64,000 nt of DNA, taken from assembly GCF_034555375.1 (NCBI RefSeq), contig NZ_CP140706.1, positions 1,603,001 to 1,667,000 on the forward strand. Reading direction: 5' to 3'. Below are positions 18,125 through 27,600 of this stretch, in pieces. The position numbers were made by a program, and so were the translations under genes. The notes beneath the pieces were generated by a model that ran no database searches, had not been told where the DNA came from, and was given only the letters and a program-made list of their open reading frames with translations. The first letter of the stretch is position 1, and every line of letters starts with the position of its first letter. Source of the stretch: Pseudomonas sp. B33.4. GTDB taxonomy: Bacteria; Pseudomonadota; Gammaproteobacteria; Pseudomonadales; Pseudomonadaceae.

Positions 18125-19465
18125 GTGTTTTCCCAATTCGCCCTGCACGAACGCCTGCTTAAAGCTGTGGCCGAGCTGAAATTTGTCGAGCCAACGCCTG
18201 TGCAAGCCGCGGCCATTCCGCTGGCGCTCCAAGGGCGTGATCTGCGGGTGACGGCGCAAACCGGTAGCGGCAAAACCGCCGCTTTCGTTCTGCCGATCCT
18301 CAATCGCCTGATCGGCCCGGCCAAGGTCCGCGTCAGCATCAAGACGCTGATCCTGCTGCCGACCCGTGAACTGGCCCAGCAGACGTTGAAGGAAGTTGAG
18401 CGCTTTTCGCAGTTCACTTTCATCAAGTCCGGCCTGATCACCGGCGGTGAAGACTTCAAGGTCCAGGCCGCAATGCTGCGCAAAGTGCCGGACATCCTCA
18501 TCGGCACCCCGGGCCGGATGATCGAGCAACTCAACGCCGGCAACCTCGACCTCAAAGAAGTCGAAGTGCTGGTGCTCGACGAAGCTGACCGCATGCTCGA
18601 CATGGGCTTTGCCGAAGACGTCCAGCGTCTGGTTGACGAATGCCCGAATCGTCAGCAGACCATGCTGTTCTCCGCTACCACCGGCGGTTCCGGTCTGCGC
18701 GACATGATCGCCAAGGTGCTGAACAACCCTGAGCACTTGCAGCTCAACGCGGTCAGCCAGCTGAACTCGACAACCCGTCAGCAAATCATCACCGCCGACC
18801 ACAATCAGCACAAAGAGCAGATTGTGAACTGGCTGCTGGCCAACGAGACCTATCAGAAGGCCATCGTCTTCACCAACACCCGCGCCATGGCCGACCGCAT
18901 CTACGGCCGCCTCGTGGCTCAGGAATACAAGGCGTTCGTGCTGCACGGCGAGAAAGACCAGAAGGATCGCAAACTGGCGATCGACCGTCTGAAGCAGGGC
19001 GGCGTGAAGATTCTGGTCGCTACCGACGTCGCGGCCCGTGGTCTGGACGTTGATGGTCTGGATCTGGTGATCAACTTCGACATGCCACGCAGCGGCGACG
19101 AATACGTGCACCGCATCGGCCGTACTGGCCGCGCCGGTAACGACGGTCTGGCGATCTCGCTGATCTGCCACGGCGACTGGAACCTGATGTCGAGCATCGA
19201 GCGCTACCTGAAGCAAAGCTTCGAGCGCCGCACCATCAAGGAAGTCAAAGGCACCTACGGCGGGCCGAAAAAGGTCAAGGCTTCGGGCAAAGCCGTCGGC
19301 GTGAAGAAGAAAAAGACTGACGCCAAGGGCGACAAGAAGAAAACTGCCGCCAAGACGCCGACCAAGCGCAAGAGCGCCAACCGTCCGAAGCCGGACTCGT
19401 TGGTGAGCAGCGATGGCATGGCGCCGCTGAAACGCCGCAAGCCAGCAGAGCCTGCGGCAGAGTAA
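18125..19465 (+). CDS. DEAD-box ATP-dependent RNA helicase
   Basis: A 446-residue RNA helicase. Motif I AQTGSGKT is at residues 44-51, Ia PTRELAQQ, motif II DEAD at 152-155, SAT (motif III), and HRIGRTGR (motif VI). The last 65 residues form a Lys/Arg-rich tail (VKKKKTDAKGDKKK), a probable RNA-binding extension as in SrmB/RhlE-type helicases. I prefer the GTG at 18125 (GAGG upstream, then MFSQFALHERLL, the family-like start); the open frame from 17966 lacks homology-like content. It probably acts in ribosome assembly or RNA decay. A strong bidirectional terminator follows. Confidence 0.92.
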   Translation: MFSQFALHERLLKAVAELKFVEPTPVQAAAIPLALQGRDLRVTAQTGSGKTAAFVLPILNRLIGPAKVRVSIKTLILLPTRELAQQTLKEVERFSQFTFIKSGLITGGEDFKVQAAMLRKVPDILIGTPGRMIEQLNAGNLDLKEVEVLVLDEADRMLDMGFAEDVQRLVDECPNRQQTMLFSATTGGSGLRDMIAKVLNNPEHLQLNAVSQLNSTTRQQIITADHNQHKEQIVNWLLANETYQKAIVFTNTRAMADRIYGRLVAQEYKAFVLHGEKDQKDRKLAIDRLKQGGVKILVATDVAARGLDVDGLDLVINFDMPRSGDEYVHRIGRTGRAGNDGLAISLICHGDWNLMSSIERYLKQSFERRTIKEVKGTYGGPKKVKASGKAVGVKKKKTDAKGDKKKTAAKTPTKRKSANRPKPDSLVSSDGMAPLKRRKPAEPAAE

Positions 19466-19483
19466 GGCGTTTCAGGCATGCAT

Positions 19484-19515
19484 AAAAAAACCCGGACAGT
19501 GTCCGGGTTTTTTTT
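19484..19515. terminator. Bidirectional rho-independent terminator
   Basis: A run of seven A, CCCGGACA-GTGTCCGGG, and a run of eight or more T form a symmetric hairpin between the convergent helicase gene and the hypothetical gene at 19522. Confidence 0.93.
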
Positions 19516-19521
19516 CGTCCA

Positions 19522-20121
19522 TCAGTTGCCGAGTTGGCCACTGGTGTCGGCGTCAAAGCGCCGCTTGGCTTGATCCGCTGCCGGTTTCAGTGCGGCGAGC
19601 AGTGTTGCTTCGCTGTACAACCGCGTGGTCGCCAGTTCTTTCGGTGTCGGCTCGATCGGGATCAGCACGTCTTCACCGTCGGCATGCAGCCAGATCGCGA
19701 CAACGTGCAGGGCCGAGACAAACAGCACGCGCAACTCAACGGTCTTGCCCTGAAGTTGCGGTGCTTGTTCTGCCAGTTTCAGCGCACCCACCGTAGCAGC
19801 GGCATGATCGCCGTGGTTCAACGAGGCAAACTCGACATGCCCGCGCACTTCGGCCAATTGCGCACCGGCAATCGTCACGCCGTCGGCAAAAACCAGGTAA
19901 TGCCAGTCGCCGAGTCGGGCGTCTTTCAGACCTTTGCCGTGGCTCAGGTCTTCCAGGTTCAGCGAGTAGCCGCGATAGGCCTCACTGAGGCTGATCTTCG
20001 CAGGTGCTGCGTTGGCGAATTGGCGATTGGCGCCAAAGCCCTGGGTTTGCAGCGCGGCTTGCAGCGCCGGGCGCAAGGTCTGTACGCCGTTGGAAGGCGC
20101 CTTTGGATAAGTCAGTTGCAT
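19522..20121 (-). CDS. Hypothetical protein, second gene of the cysteine-protease operon
   Basis: A 199-residue protein with no signal peptide or membrane segment and no family I recognise. It is mixed alpha/beta in appearance; the middle (residues about 70-165) alternates strand-like stretches such as DWHYLVFADG and VELRVLFVSALHVVAIW. Its GAGGG ribosome-binding site directly abuts the stop of the upstream protease gene, with a 12-base gap, so the two are translated from one message. This pairing suggests a partner, chaperone, inhibitor or substrate of the protease; this is inference from layout only. A terminator follows. Confidence 0.7.
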   Translation of the reverse strand: MQLTYPKAPSNGVQTLRPALQAALQTQGFGANRQFANAAPAKISLSEAYRGYSLNLEDLSHGKGLKDARLGDWHYLVFADGVTIAGAQLAEVRGHVEFASLNHGDHAAATVGALKLAEQAPQLQGKTVELRVLFVSALHVVAIWLHADGEDVLIPIEPTPKELATTRLYSEATLLAALKPAADQAKRRFDADTSGQLGN

Positions 20122-20133
20122 GATGTCGCCCTC

Positions 20134-20718
20134 CTAGTTTTTCACGGTGAAGTAAGTGTGAGTCCAATTGCCGCCGCCGTTGTAGGCGCGGGGGAATGCG
20201 TTCAGTGCGCGGGTCGAATAGCCGTAGATCGAGTCTGCAACCAATACGTAGTCGCCGTTGGTGCCGTAGATCGTCAGAAAATGCGCACCGCCGCCGTACC
20301 AGGCGCAGCGCAGGCCGACCGGACGGCCCATGCTGATCTGGTTCTGAATGGCCGACATCTGCAGCGACCCCTGATTCATGCCGTTGTAGCTGCGGGTGGT
20401 TTGCAGGGCCGAATCCAGATAGCCGTAGACGTTGCATGGCCCCGGCTGATTGCAGCAGTTGCGATCGAGCTGAGTGCTGGCGACGCCACACTGGGTCCAG
20501 TTTCCGGTGCCGTAATAATTGCCGACCGAGGCGGAAACGGCGGCCCAGCACCAGTTGGTCTGGGTCTGTTTCTGCATGTTGAAGTTGAGGCTGCCGGCGG
20601 CGAGAGCGCTGAGCTTTTCAGCGGCTTCGACTTCGGCGAGTTGCGGGTCGAGCAGGTGACCGGCCAGGCACCTTGGCAGTGATTCGCCGGTGAATTGTGT
20701 TGCTGCTGTAGTTAACAT
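20134..20718 (-). CDS. Papain-like cysteine protease (peptidase C70/AvrRpt2-like)
   Basis: A 194-residue protein with the papain-superfamily catalytic pattern of the C70/C39-like group: Gln51 and Cys57 in QKQTQTNWCWAA, His146 in GGGAHFLTIYG and Asp162 in LVADSIYG. Residues 1-47 form an N-terminal segment rich in Ala/Leu/Glu without a classical signal peptide, possibly a pro-region or a secretion/translocation signal. Five further cysteines (Cys77, 88, 89, 95, 138) are unusual for a cytosolic enzyme and hint at export. The closest well-known relative by motif is AvrRpt2, a type III effector that cleaves plant RIN4, but no type III features are visible here. GGAGGA precedes the ATG at 20718. 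Confidence 0.78.
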   Translation of the reverse strand: MLTTAATQFTGESLPRCLAGHLLDPQLAEVEAAEKLSALAAGSLNFNMQKQTQTNWCWAAVSASVGNYYGTGNWTQCGVASTQLDRNCCNQPGPCNVYGYLDSALQTTRSYNGMNQGSLQMSAIQNQISMGRPVGLRCAWYGGGAHFLTIYGTNGDYVLVADSIYGYSTRALNAFPRAYNGGGNWTHTYFTVKN

Positions 20719-20901
20719 TTTTCAATCCTCCATGAGTGAAAACAAGCGTCCAGCTTGTATGGGTGTTGCGGTGTTGCCGAGCGATCGGTGTTTACGGGTT
20801 GCCATGTCATATGGCGGGTTCCGATCTCGTTGCTCGATGTAACCGTAGATGTTGATATGCGTTAATGCAAATAAATAAATGCATAAATGCATTTTCAAGA
20901 G

Positions 20902-20975
20902 CAAAAGATCGCAGCCTTCGGCCGTTCCTACAGGGATCGGTGCAGGAGCTGCCGCAGGCTGCGATCTTTTGATCT
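20902..20975. repeat. REP inverted pair
   Basis: GATCGCAGCCTTCGGC and the inverted partner GCCGCAGGCTGCGATC flank a loop containing CTACAGGGATCGG. It lies between the small exported-protein gene and the protease operon. The rest of the gap (20719-20901) is AT-rich and probably holds the protease promoter. Confidence 0.8.
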
Positions 20976-20980
20976 GGCTT

Positions 20981-21256
20981 TTAGCTTTCGGCTTTTTTCT
21001 CAGCCGTGGCCAACTCTTTCAACCGCTGATCAATCAACTGGCATTTATCCGGCAGATCCGCACTGGCCGTACCCAGGTCCATTTTCTGCAACTCGGCGTT
21101 GATCTCTTTGGCCTTGGCTGGATTCTGCTCGGTCAGCTTGGCAACTTCCTTGGCCAGTTGCTCACGCTTGGCGGTGGCTTCTTCCGGCGTACAGGCCCAG
21201 ACGGGCAGGGCGCAGGCAAGGGTGGTAGCGATCAATAGTGTGTTAAGGATTTTCAT
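20981..21256 (-). CDS. Small exported protein of unknown function
   Basis: A 91-residue protein with a signal peptide (MKILNTLLIATTLACALPVWA) and a short, highly charged helical mature part (ATAKREQLAKEVAKLTEQN) with cysteines at residues 22 and about 72. The mature protein is probably a periplasmic alpha-helical hairpin closed by one disulfide. Cys22 immediately follows the predicted cleavage site, but the preceding residues (PVWA) are not a lipobox. I do not recognise the family. Confidence 0.7.
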   Translation of the reverse strand: MKILNTLLIATTLACALPVWACTPEEATAKREQLAKEVAKLTEQNPAKAKEINAELQKMDLGTASADLPDKCQLIDQRLKELATAEKKAES

Positions 21257-21699
21257 GGAGGACGGCCTCAGTTCCGGTCAAGGCGGGTTGATCGGTTGAG
21301 GGCTGCTGGTCTGGAAAAGTTCAGTGCAATGCACCTGATGCGTGTCGACTTGTGTGACCGATAAGTCGCGATTTTCGGCAAAACTTCGATTATGTCCCGA
21401 AAAGCCGCGTTCTAGAGCGGTTGCCAAAAAAGCCTTGTTACGACTTATTGACGCCAGAATGATGGCAATCTACCATCGCGCCATCACATTGATATCAGTG
21501 TGCGCTTTCGAGGGATCGAAAAGACTTTTTGCAGTCTGCACTGCGATTGTTTTCGCATCGTTTCGGACGTTCTGACCGAAACGCGCATTTATCCCCATTT
21601 GTTTCTTTCACTCTGTCGGCACCCTGTATTTGCCGGGTAGGGATTGCTTTGCCTGTCGATTGCCCCGATCAACTTGCCCGTTGCAAAGAGACTTTAAAC
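21257..21699 (+). promoter_or_regulatory. 443-base upstream region of the TpsA/CdiA-like gene
   Basis: No gene is seen. The stretch is less GC-rich than its surroundings, especially 21360-21560, and probably carries the promoter and a long 5' leader of the exoprotein gene. No confident -35/-10 pair or operator could be assigned. There is no tpsB/cdiB gene here. Confidence 0.4.
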
Positions 21700-24600
21700 A
21701 TGGACGTTCGCCTGTACGCCTTCCTTGCTCGTCAGCCTGCCGCTGCCGTGAAAACCCGCGAGTCATTCCTTGGCATGCCCAAGCGCGGGCTGGCGTTTCT
21801 CTTGGCGAACGTGATGTTCTGGCAACCGATGTGGGCGCAGGCCGACGGTATCGTGGTGGCCAACCCCAACACCTCGCTGGATCGCGCCGGCAATGGCGTG
21901 CCGATCATCAACATCGCTACGCCCAATGCCAGCGGCCTGTCGCACAACCAGTTCCATGATTACAACGTCGGTGCGCAGGGGCTGATCCTCAACAACGGCT
22001 CGACGCAGAATAATCTGACCCAGCTGGGCGGGCACATCATCGACAACCCGAACCTGAAGAACAGCGGTTCGGCGCAGGCGATTCTCAACGAAGTCATCAG
22101 TGGCAACCCAAGCCAGTTGCGCGGTTACACCGAAGTGGCAGGGCAGTCGGCGCGGGTGATCGTCGCCAACCCTTATGGCATTACCTGCAACGGTTGCGGT
22201 TTCATCAACTCACCGCGTGTGACCTTGACCACCGGTAAACCGGTGCTCGACAACGGCCGACTGGATCGCTTTCAGGTTGATCAGGGTTCTGTAGCCATCG
22301 AGGGCGCGGGCCTTAATGCAACCAATGTCGACCGCTTCGAAATCATCACCCGCAGCGCAAAGATCAACGCCGAGATTCAGGCGCAGAACCTGACGATTGT
22401 GGCCGGTCGTAACGACGTCAACGCGCAAACCCTGAATGCCACGGCGCGGGTCGATGACGGTAGCGCCAAACCGCAACTGGCCATCGACTCTTCAGCGCTG
22501 GGCGGCATGTACGCAGGCGCGATCAAACTGGTCGGCACCGAGGCCGGGGTCGGGGTGAAACTCGACGGCAAACTGATTGCCAGCGGCGGCGATATTCAGC
22601 TCGATGCCAATGGCCAACTGAGTCTGGCCGATACCTCGGCCACGGGCGCGGTCAACGTCAAAGCCGCCAGCCTTGATGCACGCGGCCCGGTCTACGCCGG
22701 CACCGCGCTCAACGTGCAAACCCAGGGCAACCTGACCAACCGCCAGACCCTCGCGGCCCGCGACAGCATCAGCCTCAGCGCCGGCGGCCAACTGACCAAC
22801 GCCGGCGTCATCGATGCCGGCGTCAACGCCGACGGCAGCCGCAATGCCAACGGCGATCTGGGCATCACTGCGCAGAACCTCGACAACACCGGCAAAAGCC
22901 TCACCGCCAGCCGCAATCTGACGGTCAACACCGCGCAAACCCTGAACAACCAGGGCGGCACGCTCAGCGGCCAAACCGCTGCGATCAGTGCCGGCACGCT
23001 GGACAACCGCAATGCCGGCAAGGTGCAGAGCAACACCACCCTGAACCTCAACGCCGCGCAGGTGCTCAACAGTCAGGGTGTGATCAACAGCAACGCCGGC
23101 CTCACCGCCAACATCGGCCAGTTGATCAACAGCAACGGCGAACTCAGCAGCCAGACCGACGCGGTTCTCAACGTCACCTCGCTGGATAACGTTGCCGGCC
23201 TGATGAGCGCCGGCCGTTTGCTCGACATCAGCGCCCTCGGCGCGATCAACAACCGCACCGGCAGGATCGGCGCCAAACAGACCTTGCTGGTAAAAGCCCA
23301 ACAACTCGACAACAGCCAGCAAGGCCAGTTGACCAGCGAAGGCACGCTGACCACGCGGGTCAGCGAGCAACTGAACAACCAGAACAAGGGCCTGATCCAG
23401 GCCAACGGCGCCATGGACGTGCAGGCCACGCGCCTGGATAACCGCGCCGGCAAGATTTCCAGCCTCGACACCCTGACCGTCAGCAGCGCAAACACCGACA
23501 ACCGTGGCGGGACGATTCGCGCCGATCAGGCCGCCAAACTGCTGATCGACAACCTGGACAACCGCGACAAGGGCCGCCTCGAAAGCAAGACCGCGCTGAG
23601 CGTCGACGGCAACACGCTGGATAACAGCAATGGCGGCCTGCTCACCGCAACCGGTCTGTTGAGCCTCAAAGCCAAAGCCGTGACCAACGACGGTGGACGG
23701 ATTTCCACCAAGGGCGATATCGACGCCAACATCGACAGCCTCAATCAAGAGCATGGTGAACTGGTCGCCGAAGGCAACCTGTTGCTGACCGGCAAAACCC
23801 TCAACAGCCATCAGGACAGTCTGGTTGGTTCGCTCAAGACTTTGACCGTCAATGTCGAGCAGATCGACAACCGCGCCAGCACACTGTCCAGCCAGCTGGA
23901 CCTGCACATCAACGGCGCACGCCTGGACAACAGCGACGGCGGCAAGGTGCTGTCCGACACCACACTGGCGCTGAAAATCGAACAGATCATCAACGCCACT
24001 AACGGCCTGATTTTCAGCAAAGGCGCGAGCACCCTCAGCGGCATCGGCCTGAGCAACGTTGGCGGGCGCATTGTCAGCCAGAACACGCTCGGGCTGAACT
24101 TCGACGAGGCCACGGACAACCAGCAAGGCCTGATCAGCAGCGAAGGGCAGATGACCCTTACTGCCGGCAGCCTCGACAACCGTCTGGGCAAACTGTCGAG
24201 CCTTGAAGCGATGGCGCTGACTGCCAGCGGTGCCGTGCTGAGTCAGGGCGGCCTGATCGTTTCGCAGAAAGGCCTGACCTTTAAAAGTGGCAGTCTGGAT
24301 AACAGCGACAACGGCATCATCAGCGCCAAGGCCGATTCGACCTTGACCACCGGCGAGCTGAAAAACCGCCAGGGCGGCAGCATCGCCAGCGACGGTACGC
24401 TGTTGCTCACCGCCGCGCACCTGGACAACTCCGGCGGCAGCCTCGGCAGTCAGCAGAAACTCGAGGTCTCGGTGACCTCGCTGGAACAGGATGGCGGCGA
24501 GCTGTTCAGCAACGGCGACCTGACCCTGGACATGCACAACGGTCTGTTCGACAACCAGCGCGGCAACATCCATACGCCGGGCCAGTTGCTGCTGAAAAAC

Positions 24601-27600
24601 CTCAAGGACGTCAACAACAGCGCCGGCGAAATCTCCGCCGCCAAGGCCTGGAGCGTCAACGCACAAAGCTTCAACAACGACGGCGGCAAACTGCTCAGCA
24701 ATGAAAAACTCACCCTGGTCATCGAGCGTGCGCTGAGCAACGTCAAAGGCCTGATCGCCTCCGCCAGCCTCGACAGTCGCAGCGATACGTTGAACAACAG
24801 CAGTGGCGACATCCGTGTGCGCGGTGATGCTGATTTCAGCGTCACCGGCATGTTCGATAACCAGAACGGCGTGGTTATCGCCGACAACGGCCTGACGATC
24901 ACCGCCGCGAGTCTGGATAACCGTCAGGAAGGTCTGATCGGTTCGACTAATGCGCTGAAGCTCAACGTCGAGCGTGTCGACAACCGCAGCGGCGAGCTGT
25001 CGAGCAAGAGCGATGTCAGCCTGATCGGTGCGTGGCTCGATAACAGCGACAGCGGTTACATGCTCGCCGGCGGCAATCTGGCGCTGACCGTTAACGACGT
25101 CATCAACCGCAATAAAGGCCTGCTGTCCGGTGACAGCGGGCTGACACTGACCGGCAAGACACTGGAAAACAGCGGGCGCCTGACCAGCCAGAAAGACCTC
25201 GCGATCAATCTCTCCGGGGATCTGAACAACGCGCAGGGCAGCCTCGTCAACGAAGGCGCTTTGGCGATCACCGCGCAAAGTCTCAACAACAACGCCGGCA
25301 CCGTCTCCAGTGCCAAAGCGCTCACCGTCGACACGCGCGGCTCCATCAGCAACCGCGGCGGCAGCCTGCTGACCGATGGCGATCTCACCCTCAACAGCAG
25401 CACGCTGGATAACCAGCAAAAAGGTGTGCTCAGCAGCAAGGCCAACCTGAGCATCAGCACTGGCGAACTCAACAACAGCCAAGCGAATATTTACGCGGCC
25501 GACCACGTTGAGATTAATGCCGGTCAGGTGACCAACACCGCTGGCAGCCTCGGCGCCGGCAAGACGCTGACCGCCAATGTCCAAGGCCTCGACCAGCAGG
25601 GCGGCAAACTGTTCAGCGGCGGCACCGTCAGTGTCGATCTGAACGGCGGCGCGCTGAATAACCAGGGCGGCGTGATCAACGCGCCGGACCAGTTGCGGCT
25701 GAAAAACCTCTCCGACGTGAACAACCGTGGCGGCGAGATTTCCAGCGATCAGGCTTTTGAACTGATCGCCAAGTCGCTGGACAACAGCGGCGGCCAATTG
25801 CTGAGCAACCAGAAACTCACCCTGACCCTCGACAACGCGCTGACCTCGATCAAAGGCACGATTGCCGCTGCGGCGTTGCAGGTTCGCGCGGCGAGTCTGG
25901 ATAACAGCGACGGCGGCGTGTTGCTCAGTGACAGCGACATCGAGGTGACTGTCGATGGCCTGCTGAAAAATACCAACAAAGGCAGCATTCGCGCCGCGCA
26001 ACAACTGACCCTCAACAGCACCGGCCTGAACAATCAGGGCGGCACGCTGGTCGGCGTCTCAGGCCTGAACATTGACCTGGGCGCCAGCGCGCAGGATCTG
26101 AACAACCAGGACGGAGTGATCAGCAGCAAAGGCGGGTTGAGCATTGCCCATCTGCGCGACCTGAGTAACCAGAACGGCGTGATCAACAGCAAAGGCGTGC
26201 TGAGCATCGCCACCCTGCGTGACCTGAATAACCAGCAGGGCGAAATCTCCAGCGTCAACAGCTTCAGCCTCACCGGCAACCGTTTCGATAACCGTGGCGG
26301 TAACCTGATCAGCAACGATCAGTTGAGCCTCACGGCTGCCGAACTGAAAAACCAGGGTGGACTGATTTCGGGCTGGAAGGGTGTCACCCTTACAGGCGGC
26401 ACGCTCGATAACAGTCGCGAAGGCACCGTCTCCAGTCTGCTCGGCAACACCAGCATCGACCTCAGCGGCGCGTTGATCAACCACAGCAATGGGGGCGTGG
26501 GCGGCAAAGGCGAGGTGAGCATCAAGGCTACCAGTCTGGACAACAGCAACGGCATCGTCACGAGCGGCGGCAAGCAGACGTTGACCATCAGCGGCGGCAA
26601 TATCAGCAACACTGCGGGTGGGTTGATCGAAAGTGGCGACGCACTGGATATCCGTGCCGCCACGCTGGACAACACCTCCGGCAGAATCAGCGCCACAAAA
26701 GCCCTGAATTTCACTGGCACGCAACTGAACAACACCAGCGGCAGTCTGGTTAGCGATGACAGCGTCACCCTCGACCTGCTCGGTGCTCTCATCAATATCA
26801 ATGGGACTCTGGGCAGTACCGGCGCATTCTTGATCAACCGCTCCACCAACATTGATAACCGCGGCGGGCAATTGATCAGCCAGACCCTGCTGAGCCTGTT
26901 TACCAGCGGCGACCTGGACAACAGCCAACGCGGCACCCTGTCGGCCAAAGATCAACTGGATATCGCTGCTGGCGGCACGCTGGATAATAAAAACGATGGT
27001 TTGATCTCCAGCCGCGATGCCGGCGTGACCCTCACTGCCGCTGCGCTGAACAACGCTAAAGGCGCGGTGCAAAGCATGACCGCGCTGACCGTGAACACCG
27101 GCAGCGGCGCGATCGACAACCAGGGCGGCAAAATCATCGCCCAGAACGGCGACCTGACCCTCAACGCTGCCAGCCTCGACAGCCGTGGCGGGGTGCTCTC
27201 AAGCCTTAACGGTTTGCTGCAAACCCGTCTGAGCGGCGTGTTGCGCAACGGTCAGGGCGGCAAGATCGAAGGCAGTCGCCTCGACCTGCAAGCGCTCGGC
27301 GGTATCTACAGCGATGGCGGACGGATCGCCGCCAACACCGGCAACATCCTGCTCAACGCCGGCGGCAACACCCTCGACAACAGCGGCGGCGGGATCTATG
27401 CCAAAGGCGTGGTGAAAACCATCGCCGGCCTGATGAGCAACAACAACGGCCAGATCAGCGGCAGCAGCATCGAGCTGGGTGCCGACGGCAACTTGAGCAA
27501 CCGCAGCGGCCTGATCGAAAGCGCCAGCACACTGGCGATTCGCGCCGCCAATCTCGACAACCAGGGCGGCAAACTGCGCGCGCTCGGCACCAGCGGCAAA

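Noticed and set aside
20134..20718. Type III effector (AvrRpt2 orthologue)
   Set aside because: The catalytic pattern fits C70, but no hrp-box promoter or type III genes are seen; motif similarity alone does not show translocation.
20722..20904. A 60-codon minus-strand frame ending three bases before the protease start (or a 27-codon leader within it, 20722-20805)
   Set aside because: Close spacing is suggestive of a leader peptide, but there is no good ribosome site and the composition looks non-coding.
22492..26004. A 1170-codon minus-strand open frame inside the TpsA gene
   Set aside because: It mirrors the repetitive coding strand, with no domains and no ribosome site.
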